Positions 55,043 to 63,639 of a DNA stretch of 64,000 bases are shown piece after piece (position 1 is the stretch's first letter; each line of letters opens with the position of its first letter). A program made the translations under genes and the position numbers. Below the pieces are notes generated by a model that saw only the letters and a list, made by a program, of their open reading frames with translations, made no database searches and was not told where the DNA came from. The stretch lies in NCBI GenBank assembly GCA_002238685.1, contig MPMV01000002.1, positions 124,001-188,000 of the forward strand. Direction: 5' to 3'. The DNA comes from a bacterium EF100-94H03 bin56 (GTDB lineage Bacteria; Pseudomonadota; Alphaproteobacteria; SP197).

Positions 55043-55111
55043 GGAGCATCCCTTGCAGTCGATCAGACGATGGTCAGCTTACCGGACTATTATTTTCCAA
55101 ATCAAATAAAA
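55043..55111 (-). promoter_or_regulatory. AT-rich gap upstream of flotillin
   Basis: A 69-base gap with an AT-rich core (about 55083-55116) that stands out in this GC-rich genome. It could hold an internal promoter for the flotillin-transport-catabolism part of the operon; no clean -35/-10 pair was found. Confidence 0.3.
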
Positions 55112-56290
55112 TTATTGGGCGATTCTGCCGATCACATCGAACACCAGTCCGTCGGCGCGGGCGAGAAAGGTCGGTACCGGGTTGTGCCGATTGGACACAT
55201 AGCAGCCGTGCCTGGCACTGCGATAGGCCAGGGGTCTTCCCGCCTGCCCTCCGGGACGCCGCCACCGTTCGTCTCCCCCCTCCAGGAGACAGGCCAGAAA
55301 GTGCAGGCCTTCGTAGGTCGATTGTCCGAGTGCGTTCAGCATCGGGGCGCGGTGGCCGTGGAAACCATGATAGCGTTCGCGGAACCGGGCGTTGTTCTCG
55401 TTACCCAGAGAGCCGAAATAGGACGATGAACAATAGAGGCGCTTGAGGTTGCTGGCCCCGCTGGCCAGAAGCCCGTTCTCCTCGATCGCACAGGAAAGCC
55501 GGATCATTTTCCGGTCGAGTTCCATGGCACCGAAGATCCTGTTGAAGTCCACGGCATCCTGACCCACCAGCGATACCAGCACGGCGTCCGCGCCCGATCC
55601 CGCGACCATCTCGACGACCCGTGCGAGATTGCTCGAGGCAAAGGGAATGTAGTGCTCACAGGCCAGTTTCGCTCCAATGGCTGCCAGCCGTGCCTTGGCA
55701 TAGCGATGGGACGCCCGGGGCCATACATAGTCGTTGCCGATCAGCGCCCAGCTCTCAAGCCGTCTGCTTTCGTGAAGCCAGGTGATGGCCGGTCCAAGTT
55801 GCTGGGGAGGCGTATCGCCGATCGCGAACACGCCCACCCCGTTCTCGCCGCCTTCGTAGAGAGGCGTATAGACATAGGGAATCTGCCCTTTGACGACACC
55901 CGTCAGCCGTTGGCGCACGGAGCTGATGTGCATGCCGACGATGGCATCGAGTGCGTGATTCGCAATCATCACGTCAACGATGTGTTCGGCAGGGGTCGGG
56001 GCTTCTTCAGCCGAGTCGATGACGACAAGTTCGACTTCCTGCCTGCCGATTCCATCTTTCCTGTTGAGTTCGCTGACGGCGACCTCGGCACTGGCGATCG
56101 ATGACGGACCCCACAGTCCGGCCGCTCCGCATCGCGGCACCAGAAGTCCGACCCGGAAAGCCGGCGACGACCTGTAGAGGGGAGAGGTTTCCCACAACCA
56201 CTCCGGACCGGCACGCCGGGGCATCGTCATGTTTCCGGACGACAGGCCCCGACCTGCCATCGAATCCCGTCGGGGCGGAAACGATGTCAT
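55112..56290 (-). CDS. AmiC/UrtA-like ligand-binding protein without signal peptide
   Basis: A 392-aa periplasmic-binding-fold protein of the amide/urea group: RVGLLVPRCGAAGLWGPSS, VSELNRKDGIGRQEVELVVID, YVYTPLYEGGEN and FGSLGNENNARFRERY are visible. No hydrophobic signal sequence precedes it, so like AmiC it is probably cytoplasmic and senses the amide. It sits between MarR and flotillin. No AmiR-type antiterminator is present, so signalling may go through MarR or another partner. The start at 56290 is 2 bases after the MarR stop; ATG at 56233 is an alternative. Confidence 0.82.
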   Translation of the reverse strand: MTSFPPRRDSMAGRGLSSGNMTMPRRAGPEWLWETSPLYRSSPAFRVGLLVPRCGAAGLWGPSSIASAEVAVSELNRKDGIGRQEVELVVIDSAEEAPTPAEHIVDVMIANHALDAIVGMHISSVRQRLTGVVKGQIPYVYTPLYEGGENGVGVFAIGDTPPQQLGPAITWLHESRRLESWALIGNDYVWPRASHRYAKARLAAIGAKLACEHYIPFASSNLARVVEMVAGSGADAVLVSLVGQDAVDFNRIFGAMELDRKMIRLSCAIEENGLLASGASNLKRLYCSSSYFGSLGNENNARFRERYHGFHGHRAPMLNALGQSTYEGLHFLACLLEGGDERWRRPGGQAGRPLAYRSARHGCYVSNRHNPVPTFLARADGLVFDVIGRIAQ

Positions 56291-56292
56291 GA

Positions 56293-56718
56293 TCAGGCCA
56301 GGGAGCGAAGGGCTTCGCGCAGAACCTGCGCACTTTCCTCGCCCAGGCGTTCGACAATGTCCCGGTCCTGCTCCTCGGCATGGCGCCGGACTTTGGCCAC
56401 GAGGTCCGTACCCGCGTCGGTCAGGACCAGGTGGACACGTCTGTGGTCCTCTGCCGAGAGAGTTCGCTGCACCAGGCCGTTCGACACCATGCGATCGACG
56501 AGCTTGGTCAATGTCGGCGGATTCATCAGCACGATGTCTGCAAGATCCCCCATCGTGAATCCGTCGTGTGAACTCAGCGTTTCCAGGACCCGCCAGGATT
56601 CCACCTGCAATCCGAGGCATTTCAACCTGTCATTGAGTCGTGCGTGGAGCGTCCGGTGGGCTGCTGCAAGGTCGTGAAAAAGGTACTGGTTCATGGCAGA
56701 AGGTTTTCGACCGGCCAT
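56293..56718 (-). CDS. MarR-family transcriptional regulator
   Basis: A winged-helix MarR repressor of about 141 aa. Core segments are LQVESWRVLETLSSHDGFT, DLADIVLMNPPTLTKLVDRM (recognition helix) and RTLSAEDHRRVHLVLTDAG (wing). It is the first gene of the amide operon and probably its local regulator. The start at 56718 has GGAGG upstream; 56694 (MNQYLFHD) is possible. A TCATGT/ACATGA palindrome lies about 70 bases upstream. Confidence 0.85.
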   Translation of the reverse strand: MAGRKPSAMNQYLFHDLAAAHRTLHARLNDRLKCLGLQVESWRVLETLSSHDGFTMGDLADIVLMNPPTLTKLVDRMVSNGLVQRTLSAEDHRRVHLVLTDAGTDLVAKVRRHAEEQDRDIVERLGEESAQVLREALRSLA

Positions 56719-56785
56719 GCTGCGTGGTCCTCCGGCTGAGGTTGGACACGTGATGGGCTGCACTCGTTTCATCAGGTCGCAACTC

Positions 56786-56802
56786 TCATGTTCGGGACAT
56801 GA
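56786..56802. promoter_or_regulatory. Candidate MarR operator
   Basis: TCATGT-N5-ACATGA, a perfect 6-bp inverted repeat of the size bound by MarR dimers, 68-84 bases upstream of the marR start. Confidence 0.4.
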
Positions 56803-57219
56803 TGGATTGGCCTGTCCTCAAGGTCTACAGGTTACCCGCAAGGTCGGTGCCGACGCCATGGTGCACCCTTCTTGCCGAAAGGTCCCTGATGCACACACGC
56901 GTGCCGGGCCGGTGACGATGGTGTCGACCATCATGAGGCACGGCCACCGTGTCGCGTGAGGCACATCGCCGTGCCGTCTCGTGCAGCAGGGCCGGAAGGT
57001 CAAATGACGAAGCGGCGGATGAGTGTCACCCACCACATGGGACAAGGTTGTCCGCCACTGCCTGCATGGCATCACAATCGCGCGGCAATCCGGAACTTGC
57101 AAGCCGGGTGGACCGATTGAACCGGCGGCGGAACTGCCGGTAGTGTGAGCCATGATGGTGCATGACCGCGACATGCCAGGGACCCGGATGGCGCCGATGG
57201 CCTTTGCCCTGCTCCAGCC
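56803..57219. other. Intergenic region between divergent MarR and UPF0262 genes
   Basis: About 420 bases without a supportable gene on either strand. hisD, a frequent neighbour of UPF0262 genes in alphaproteobacteria, is not present here. No terminator, repeat or RNA structure was recognised. Confidence 0.4.
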
Positions 57220-57711
57220 ATGACGGCAGAGGATGTGGACATCCGTTTCCGGATCAGCGATATCCGGCTCGATGACCGGCTGGTGGTGCGACGCAGCGCC
57301 GAGGTCGAGCACGAGATGGCCGTGGCCATCTACGATCTCCTGGAATCCAATCACTTTGAACCGGAGGGCCTGCCGCCGGGGCCCTATCGCGTGTGCCTTG
57401 CGGTCAGGGACGGCCGCAGCCTGGTATTCGCAATTGGTGACGAGAAGGACCGGCCTCTTGGAGAAGTCACCATGCCGATCAAGTCCTTTCGCCGGATTGT
57501 GAAGGACTATTTCACGGTGTGCGAAAGCTACTTCGAGGCGATCAAGAATGCGCCTCCATCGCGTATCGAGGCGCTCGACATGGGGCGCCGCAGTCTCCAC
57601 GACGAGGGTGCGGCGCTGATGCGCGAGACTCTCGACAAACGCGTGAAGATCGACATCGAGACATCGAGACGGCTCTTTACCCTGCTCTGCGTCCTTCATA
57701 TCCGGAGCTGA
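57220..57711 (+). CDS. UPF0262 family protein
   Basis: A 163-aa conserved alphaproteobacterial protein of unknown function. VVRRSAEVEHEMAVAIYDLL, SFRRIVKDYFTVCESYFEAI and MGRRSLHDEGAALMRETL are the conserved blocks. It has no signal or membrane segment. It heads a conserved housekeeping cluster with the phosphatase gene 4 bases downstream. Confidence 0.93.
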   Translation: MTAEDVDIRFRISDIRLDDRLVVRRSAEVEHEMAVAIYDLLESNHFEPEGLPPGPYRVCLAVRDGRSLVFAIGDEKDRPLGEVTMPIKSFRRIVKDYFTVCESYFEAIKNAPPSRIEALDMGRRSLHDEGAALMRETLDKRVKIDIETSRRLFTLLCVLHIRS

Positions 57712-57715
57712 CGGC

Positions 57716-58168
57716 ATGGCCGATACCCCGGGTGCCGTGCTCTTCGCATGCAACTACAATGCCGTTCGGTCTCCCATGGCCGAAGGACTCATGAAGAGCC
57801 TCTATGGTCACAGCATCTTCATCGATTCGGTTGGCGTGCGCCCGACCGGGGACGCCAATCCCTTCATGATCGAGGTCATGGCGGAAATCGGCATCGACAT
57901 GTCCGGTCATCGGCCCAAGACCTTCGATGACATCGATGACGGCGCCGAGAGTTTCGACCTGGTGATCACCATGTCACCCGAGGCGCAGCACCGTGCCGTC
58001 GAACTCACTCGCTACGCCGCACTCGACGTGGAGTACTGGATGACGTTCGATCCCGTTGCCGTCGAGGGCAACAGGGACATGATCCTCGATGCCTTCCGGG
58101 GTGTTCGGGACCACATACGGCAGCGTATCGGCGAGCGATTTCCCTCGACCTCGCTGTCCGCCATCTGA
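57716..58168 (+). CDS. Low-molecular-weight protein tyrosine phosphatase family
   Basis: A 150-aa LMW phosphatase/arsenate-reductase-like protein. The P-loop C-N-Y-N-A-V-R-S matches C(X)5R(S), and the C-terminal acidic loop YWMTFDPVAVEGN includes the DP of the general acid. It probably dephosphorylates tyrosine or a small phosphorylated substrate in the cytoplasm. It lies between UPF0262 and maf; infA, often found at this point, is missing here. Confidence 0.88.
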   Translation: MADTPGAVLFACNYNAVRSPMAEGLMKSLYGHSIFIDSVGVRPTGDANPFMIEVMAEIGIDMSGHRPKTFDDIDDGAESFDLVITMSPEAQHRAVELTRYAALDVEYWMTFDPVAVEGNRDMILDAFRGVRDHIRQRIGERFPSTSLSAI

Positions 58169-58177
58169 GGACGTGAC

Positions 58178-58750
58178 ATGCACTTCATTCTGGCCTCGGC
58201 ATCGCCGCGCCGCCTGGAACTCCTGGCACAGATCGGCGTGGCTCCTTGCGAGACTGTCCCGGCCGATATCCCGGAAACACCGCGCAAGGGAGAACTGCCG
58301 CGGCAACTGGCGGCCCGCCTTTCCCGGGAGAAGGCTCTCTGGGTCGCCCGTTCCCGCCCTGGCGCCGCGATCCTCGCCGCGGATACGGTGGTGGCCTGCG
58401 GCCGGCGGATCCTGCCCAAGCCGGCGGACGTCGCCGAGGCACGGCGCTGCCTTGAGCGGCTTTCCGGGCGCAGTCACATGGTCTACGGCGGAATCTGCCT
58501 CCTTGTCCCCGGCGCCTCACGTTCGCGCCTTGTCGTCACCCGCGTCGCCTTCAAGCGTCTGTCGGCCGACGAAATCGATTCCTATCTCGCCAGTGGTGAA
58601 TGGCAGGGCAAGGCCGGAGCCTATGCCATTCAGGGAAAGGCAGCGGCTTTCGTGCGACGGCTGAACGGCTCCTACAGCAATGTCGTCGGGCTCGGTCTCT
58701 ACGAGACGGCGGGGCTGCTTGCCGGCCACGGCCTGGCAAGGTCGCCATGA
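58178..58750 (+). CDS. maf: Maf-like nucleoside triphosphate pyrophosphatase
   Basis: A 190-aa Maf/HAM1-fold protein. [16 protein letters not shown] is the N-terminal signature, [10 protein letters not shown] holds the metal Asp, and [16 protein letters not shown] and [13 protein letters not shown] are the family C-terminal blocks. Maf enzymes hydrolyse non-canonical or canonical NTPs to NMP and pyrophosphate and affect septation when overproduced. Its stop overlaps the yacG start by 4 bases. Confidence 0.94.
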   Translation: MHFILASASPRRLELLAQIGVAPCETVPADIPETPRKGELPRQLAARLSREKALWVARSRPGAAILAADTVVACGRRILPKPADVAEARRCLERLSGRSHMVYGGICLLVPGASRSRLVVTRVAFKRLSADEIDSYLASGEWQGKAGAYAIQGKAAAFVRRLNGSYSNVVGLGLYETAGLLAGHGLARSP

Positions 58751-58947
58751 CCGACCTGCGATGTCCCGTGTGCGCCAGGCCGACGGTCGCGCGCCATGCA
58801 CCGTTCTGCTCCCGGCGCTGCAGCATGAAGGATCTGGCGCACTGGGTCGGCGCTGCGCCGCCTTTCGTGATTGAAGGCGAGCCAGCAGACCCCCTGTCCG
58901 CTGACGCCGACGACGCTGAAACGCTTGAGGGAGACGGGTCAACGTGA
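58747..58947 (+). CDS. yacG: DNA gyrase inhibitor YacG
   Basis: A 66-aa zinc-binding protein. The C-x2-C-x11-C-x3-C pattern (CPVC ... CSRRC) matches YacG, followed by MKDLAHW and an acidic tail. In E. coli YacG binds GyrB and blocks DNA binding by gyrase. It starts at 58747, overlapping the maf stop by ATGA. tRNA-Phe follows 44 bases downstream. Confidence 0.92.
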   Translation: MTDLRCPVCARPTVARHAPFCSRRCSMKDLAHWVGAAPPFVIEGEPADPLSADADDAETLEGDGST

Positions 58948-58991
58948 TGGACAACGCCCGGCGAATTCTCTAAGAAGTCGCCCCCTAAGGT

Positions 58992-59067
58992 GCCCAGGTA
59001 GCTCAGTTGGTAGAGCACATGACTGAAAATCATGGTGTCGGTGGTTCGATTCCGCCCCTGGGCACCA
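58992..59067 (+). tRNA. tRNA-Phe (GAA)
   Basis: A 76-base cloverleaf: acceptor GCCCAGG pairs with CCTGGGC, D-arm GCTCAGTTGGTAGAGC, anticodon loop CTGAAAA with anticodon GAA, T-arm with GGTTCGATTCC, discriminator A and encoded CCA. Its position after yacG is a conserved alphaproteobacterial arrangement. Confidence 0.97.
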
Positions 59068-59076
59068 CCTGACCCG

Positions 59077-59967
59077 TCACCCCCTTGTCCGCGCGTGATG
59101 CGCCGTGAACCCGGCGATCATCGGGCCGAGTTCGCCTTCGAGATCATGACCCATGCCGGCGACCTCGATAAGGACGCAACCGGGAATGCTGGCCGCGGTA
59201 TCGCGTCCGTGTTCAATCGACAGCAGGGTATCATCGGTGCCGTGGATGACCAGACCGGGGACGCGAATCGTCCGCAGGCGCTCGACCCGCGAGCCGTCAT
59301 GGCGCACGGCGAGATACTGGCGCAGCACCCCCGAGGGCGCGTAGCAGCGGTCGAACGCCCGGCCGACGAGATCCGCTCTTTCGCTCTCGTCGAAGGGATA
59401 ACCCGGACTCCCCCAGACCCGGTCGCAGGCGAGCGTGAAGGCAATGACCGAGTCACGGTCATCGGGATCTTCGGGAGAAGCGAGCAGCAGGCGCTGCACC
59501 TCGGGCGCGCTTGAAGGGAGCTCCGGATTGCCGGATGACGACATGACCGAAGTCATGGTGATCACCCGCTCGGGGCGTGCAATGGCCATGGTCTGCACGA
59601 TCATGCCGCCCATGGAAACACCGAAGATGTGGGCACGGGCAATGCCGAAATGATCGAGGACACCGACATGATCGGCGACAATGTCCCCGATAGTGTAGGG
59701 CGCCTCGACCGGAACGCCCTCGGCCTCGCGGCGAAGGGCCTCGTGGGCAGGGATCGTCTCGAGGTCATCGAACTTCTGCGACAGTCCGGCGTCACGATTG
59801 TCAGGTGCAATGACGCGCATGCCGTGGTCCACGAAACAGCCGATCATCTCATCGGGCCAGTGAATGATCTGGGATCCAAGCCCCCTGACGAGCAGAATGG
59901 GCGGTCCGTCGGGATCGCCGTGACATTCGACGTAGATTCCGGTTCCATTGGCGTCGATGATCGGCAA
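59077..59967 (-). CDS. Alpha/beta-fold hydrolase
   Basis: A 296-aa hydrolase. Oxyanion region LLVRGLGSQIIHWP (RG in place of the usual HG), VIAPDNRDAGLS, nucleophile elbow GVSMGGM with Ser near residue 118, acid in IHGTDDTLL and a terminal His in GMGHDLEG. Such proteins are esterases or lactonases of unknown substrate. Its stop is 10 bases after the tRNA end, on the opposite strand. It is divergent from the GST gene with only 35 bases between starts. Confidence 0.88.
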   Translation of the reverse strand: MPIIDANGTGIYVECHGDPDGPPILLVRGLGSQIIHWPDEMIGCFVDHGMRVIAPDNRDAGLSQKFDDLETIPAHEALRREAEGVPVEAPYTIGDIVADHVGVLDHFGIARAHIFGVSMGGMIVQTMAIARPERVITMTSVMSSSGNPELPSSAPEVQRLLLASPEDPDDRDSVIAFTLACDRVWGSPGYPFDESERADLVGRAFDRCYAPSGVLRQYLAVRHDGSRVERLRTIRVPGLVIHGTDDTLLSIEHGRDTAASIPGCVLIEVAGMGHDLEGELGPMIAGFTAHHARTRG

Positions 59968-60002
59968 TGTCTGGGTCCTCCGGACGAACAGGAAATCTGA
60001 AC

Positions 60003-60740
60003 ATGTACCGCCTCTATGGAAAACCCTTCACGATGTCCATGGTCCCCGAAGGAACGCTCGACGAGATCGGTGTTCCCTTCGAGACGGTGACGCTTCCCGA
60101 TGGACGCTCAACGGATCCTGCGTATCTCGAACTCCGCCCTGACGGCCTGGTTCCGACGTTCGTCGACGGGGACCTCGTCGTCTACGAGGGCTCCGCCATC
60201 GCCATGCATCTTGCCGACAGGCACAAGGAGGCGGGACTTGCCCCGCTGCCCGGGAGCCGGGAACGGGCGTGGTGGTACCAGTGGATGGGCTGGCTTGGCT
60301 CGGGGGGTCACCCGGCGGGGGGCAACGGGGACCACGCCGAGCGGGACCCGCTGCCGGGGAGCCGGGAGCGGGCGTGGTGGTACCAGTGGATGGTCTGGCT
60401 TGGCTCGGTGGTTCACCCGACGGTGGCCAACGAGTACCACGCTGACTGGTACACGACGGCGCCTGACGGCATCGACGGCGTGCGCCAGGCAGCGCGGCGC
60501 AATGCCGATGACCTGTGGCGGCAGATCGATGCCAGCGTGGCCGGCCAGACATGGCTGGTCGGGGAACGTTTCTCGACGGCCGACATCCTTCTTCTCGTCC
60601 AGGCCTGCATGCACTGGGACTGTCATGCCATGATCGCCCGCGAGAGACACGTCGGGGCCATCGTCAGGCGCATCCGGGCGCGTCCGGCCATGGCGGAACT
60701 CCTCGAGCGTCACGGCGTCGAGCCCTTCGCGCCGACCTGA
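60003..60740 (+). CDS. Glutathione S-transferase family protein with internal 35-residue duplication
   Basis: A 245-aa GST: a thioredoxin-like N-terminal domain (MYRLYGKPFTM, LVPTFVDGDLVVYEGSAIA with the glutathione-binding segment) and an all-helical C-terminal domain (VGERFSTADILLLVQ). Two in-frame copies of a 35-residue block beginning PLPGSRERAWWYQWM occur at 60242-60346 and 60347-60451. The second reads naturally (VVHPTVANEYHADWY), the first is degraded toward G (GGHPAGGNGDHAERD). Normal GSTs have one copy (about 210 aa), so the first is probably an assembly or sequencing artefact. Confidence 0.85.
   Translation: MYRLYGKPFTMSMVPEGTLDEIGVPFETVTLPDGRSTDPAYLELRPDGLVPTFVDGDLVVYEGSAIAMHLADRHKEAGLAPLPGSRERAWWYQWMGWLGSGGHPAGGNGDHAERDPLPGSRERAWWYQWMVWLGSVVHPTVANEYHADWYTTAPDGIDGVRQAARRNADDLWRQIDASVAGQTWLVGERFSTADILLLVQACMHWDCHAMIARERHVGAIVRRIRARPAMAELLERHGVEPFAPT
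60242..60451 (+). repeat. 105-bp direct tandem duplication inside the GST gene
   Basis: Units 60242-60346 and 60347-60451. The first 60 bases are nearly identical. In the rest, copy 1 differs from copy 2 mainly by changes to G (for example CGGTGG versus CGGGGG). The one-sided bias argues for a low-quality read rather than evolution. Confidence 0.8.
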
Positions 60741-60763
60741 TCTCCCGAGTCCGGCGCCGCGGC

Positions 60764-61699
60764 TCACCGGGGAACGAGATCGCGTATAGCCTGGACGTGA
60801 TCGGGCGTGGTGGCGCAGCAGCCGCCGACGATGCGCGCACCGGCGTCAAGCCAGCCCTGCGCATGGGCGGCAAGGCGTCCGGGGGAGCAACTGGTGGTAT
60901 CGAGGCTGTGAAAGTGGCCACCCGCGGCGATGTCCTCATCGGAAAAGTCATAGCCGATATTGGGATAGGCTCCGACAGGACCGTCGAACGCCGCCAGCAA
61001 ACCGGGCAGACAGGCATCGATCTCTTCGGGCAACGAACACATGAGCAGGATCGCGCAGACATCGCGGTTGCCGAGTTCCGCGACGAGATCGGCAAAGCTC
61101 TCGCCATGCTGCATGGTGCCGTCCATGGTCACGTGACGCAGGCCCAGCATCACCGGCAGTCCGGTGCTGCTGACAGCATCCACGGCATTGACGCAGTCCT
61201 CGATCCAGCCGACATACTCGACAAGGATCAGGTCCACACCGGCGGCGGCAAGATGGCGTGCCTGCATGGCGAATTCCCGGGGCAGGTCATCGCGGTCAAC
61301 CGGAACCTGGGGCATGCCGCCATGGGGAGGGGCCATGCCGCCGGCGACCCAGGCGCCGGGTTGCAGCCGGTCCCGCGCTTCCACCGCGATATCGCCGGCG
61401 AGGCGCGTATAGCCTTCCGCCTGGTCCCCGAGGCCCACCAGTCCCAGCTTGACGGTGTTCGTCCAGAAGCTGTTCGTGGTGATGATGTCGCATCCGATAC
61501 GCAGATAGTCCTCGTGCACGGCACGCACGATGCCGGGCGCGTCCCGCATGGCCGTTGCCGACCATGAACCGAGCACCCCGGAGCTGCTGACCCCGTGCGA
61601 GAGATAGACGCCGCGGCGCTGGAGTTCCGAGCCCGTTGCTCCATCCATCACCAGGGGAGGCCCGTCAAGGAGCCTCGAAGCGATGGGCCGGCGGTTCAC
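60764..61699 (-). CDS. Homocysteine S-methyltransferase family protein
   Basis: A 311-aa Zn-dependent methyltransferase barrel. MDGATGSELQRRG near residue 18 is the family start motif; zinc ligands are the Cys in AILLMCSLPEE and the pair in VGGCCATTPDH. Members move a methyl group from a betaine or S-methylmethionine to homocysteine. With other betaine-type genes in the window, a quaternary-amine methyl donor is plausible but unproved. It is convergent with the GST gene, 23 bases apart. Confidence 0.88.
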   Translation of the reverse strand: MNRRPIASRLLDGPPLVMDGATGSELQRRGVYLSHGVSSSGVLGSWSATAMRDAPGIVRAVHEDYLRIGCDIITTNSFWTNTVKLGLVGLGDQAEGYTRLAGDIAVEARDRLQPGAWVAGGMAPPHGGMPQVPVDRDDLPREFAMQARHLAAAGVDLILVEYVGWIEDCVNAVDAVSSTGLPVMLGLRHVTMDGTMQHGESFADLVAELGNRDVCAILLMCSLPEEIDACLPGLLAAFDGPVGAYPNIGYDFSDEDIAAGGHFHSLDTTSCSPGRLAAHAQGWLDAGARIVGGCCATTPDHVQAIRDLVPR

Positions 61700-61719
61700 T
61701 GCGGTGGTTTCGCTCAGGA

Positions 61720-63489
61720 TCAGGACTCCTTGTCATCCTCCTTGATGTCCTCCTCGGCTTCGGTGCCGGCATCGCGGGCCGACAGGGCCGCACCAAGGAT
61801 ATCACCCAGGGTGGCGCCGCTGTCCGTTGAACCGTACGCCTCCATCGCCTTCTTTTCTTCCTCGATCTCCAGGGACTTGACGGAAAGCGACACGCGGCGG
61901 GACGCCCTGTCGATGTTCGTCACCTTGGCATCCAGCCTGTCTCCGGGAGCAAAGCGGTCCGGCCGCTGATCGCTGCGGTCGCGGGCCAGTTCGGTCTTGC
62001 GGACCATGCCCGGAACAATTCCGTTGATCAGCACCTCGACACCACCGTCAACAACCCTGGCCACCGTGCAGGTGACGACGGACCCCCTCGAAATGCCATC
62101 CATGGCATCGGCATAGGGGTCAGGTTCAAGCTGCTTGATCCCGAGACTGATGCGTTCCTTTTCGACATCGACGTCGAGGACTTTCGCTTTGACCTGATCG
62201 CCCTTGTGGTACTTCCCGATCTCCTCGTCGGCGTTCTGCTGCCAGGAGAGATCGGACATGTGGACCATGCCGTCGAGGTCGCCACCAATGTTGATGAAGA
62301 GTCCGAACTCGGTGATGTTCCGCACCTCGCCCTCGACTTCGCTGCCGACCGGGTGTTCGATCAGGAAGATCTCCCACGGGTTGCTCTGGGTCTGCTTGAT
62401 TCCAAGGCTGATGCGGCGCTTGCCGGCATCCACATCAAGGATCTCGACCTCGACCTCCTGGCTGGTCGAGGCGATCTTGCCAGGGTGAACGTTCTTGCGG
62501 GTCCAGCTCATTTCCGAGACGTGGACGAGACCCTCGACACCGGGTTCGAGTTCCACGAAGGCGCCGTAGTCGGTAATGTTGGTGATACGCCCCGTGAACC
62601 GGGTGCCGACCGGGTACTTGGCGCCCACGCCCTCCCAGGGATCCGTCTCGAGCTGCTTCATGCCCAGTGATATGCGCTGGTTTTCCGGGTTGAAGCGAAC
62701 CACCTGGACACGCACCGTCTGACCGATGGAAACGGCCTCGGTGGGGTGATTGATGCGCCGCCATGACATGTCCGTCACGTGAAGCAGTCCGTCAAGTCCC
62801 CCGAGATCGACGAATGCGCCGTAGTCGGTGATGTTCTTGACCACACCATCGAGCACCTGGCCTTCGGCGAGACCGGCGATCAGTTCGGCACGCTGGTCGG
62901 CACGCTCATCCTCGAGAACCGAACGCCGGGACACCACGATGTTGCTGCGACGGCGGTCCATCTTGAGAATGCGGAACTCGTGCTCCTCGCCCATGAGCGG
63001 TGTCACGTCGCGAACCGGACGGATGTCGATCTGGCTGCCGGGGAGAAAGGCGAAGGCGCCGCCGAGATTGATGGTGAAGCCGCCCTTGACCCGCTGGTAG
63101 ATGTATCCCTTGACGCGGTCACCGGTTGCAAAGGCCGCCTCGAGTTGGTTCCAGACTTCCTCGCGCTGGGCCTTTTCCCGGGAAAGGACCGTTTCGCCCT
63201 GGTTGTTCTCCAGCCGCTCGACAAAGACCTCGACCCTGTCGCCGACGGCCACGGACGGTTCGCCTCCGGCCGTGTTGAACTCGCGAAGCGGCACCCTTCC
63301 CTCGGCCTTGAGTCCGACATCGATCAACACCAGGTCACCCTGGATGTCGAGGACGGTTCCGCTCGTTACCGCTCCTTCAACAATGTTGACGCGTTCAAGG
63401 AACTCGTTGAAGAGATCCGCAAAGTTTTCTTCCCCTGGGGGCGTGGTGGAGGCAGGCGCATCCTGCGCCGCGCCCGTGTCGTTCGTCAT
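61720..63489 (-). CDS. rpsA: 30S ribosomal protein S1
   Basis: A 589-aa S1 with six S1/OB repeats, each with the ITDYGAFVDLGG- or FGLFINIGG-type core (for example VKNITDYGAFVDLGGLDGLL and RNITEFGLFINIGG). The acidic C-terminus is AEEDIKEDDKES. It binds mRNA on the 30S subunit to help initiation. The start at 63489 (MTNDTGAAQ) is chosen over an upstream in-frame ATG at 63639, which lies in the promoter region; AAGGA lies upstream. The cmk-rpsA order is conserved. Confidence 0.96.
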   Translation of the reverse strand: MTNDTGAAQDAPASTTPPGEENFADLFNEFLERVNIVEGAVTSGTVLDIQGDLVLIDVGLKAEGRVPLREFNTAGGEPSVAVGDRVEVFVERLENNQGETVLSREKAQREEVWNQLEAAFATGDRVKGYIYQRVKGGFTINLGGAFAFLPGSQIDIRPVRDVTPLMGEEHEFRILKMDRRRSNIVVSRRSVLEDERADQRAELIAGLAEGQVLDGVVKNITDYGAFVDLGGLDGLLHVTDMSWRRINHPTEAVSIGQTVRVQVVRFNPENQRISLGMKQLETDPWEGVGAKYPVGTRFTGRITNITDYGAFVELEPGVEGLVHVSEMSWTRKNVHPGKIASTSQEVEVEILDVDAGKRRISLGIKQTQSNPWEIFLIEHPVGSEVEGEVRNITEFGLFINIGGDLDGMVHMSDLSWQQNADEEIGKYHKGDQVKAKVLDVDVEKERISLGIKQLEPDPYADAMDGISRGSVVTCTVARVVDGGVEVLINGIVPGMVRKTELARDRSDQRPDRFAPGDRLDAKVTNIDRASRRVSLSVKSLEIEEEKKAMEAYGSTDSGATLGDILGAALSARDAGTEAEEDIKEDDKES

Positions 63490-63610
63490 GGTGCTTGTTT
63501 CCTTGGATAACCGGAAGCTGATGGGTGTGCTTCCAGTGCCTCCGCTTTGGGATTTCGCCGGGGGCGAGACGGAGGCCGCCACAGCCGGTCGTTCCGTATG
63601 TGGCGGCGCC

Positions 63611-63639
63611 CATATAGCGCCAGCCGGGAATATCTTCAA
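63611..63639 (-). promoter_or_regulatory. Candidate sigma-70 promoter of rpsA
   Basis: Minus-strand TTGAAG (63634-63639) and TATATG (63611-63616) with exactly 17 bases between. The -35 box overlaps the cmk stop codon, and the leader to the rpsA start is about 115 bases, long enough for S1 autoregulation. Confidence 0.6.
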
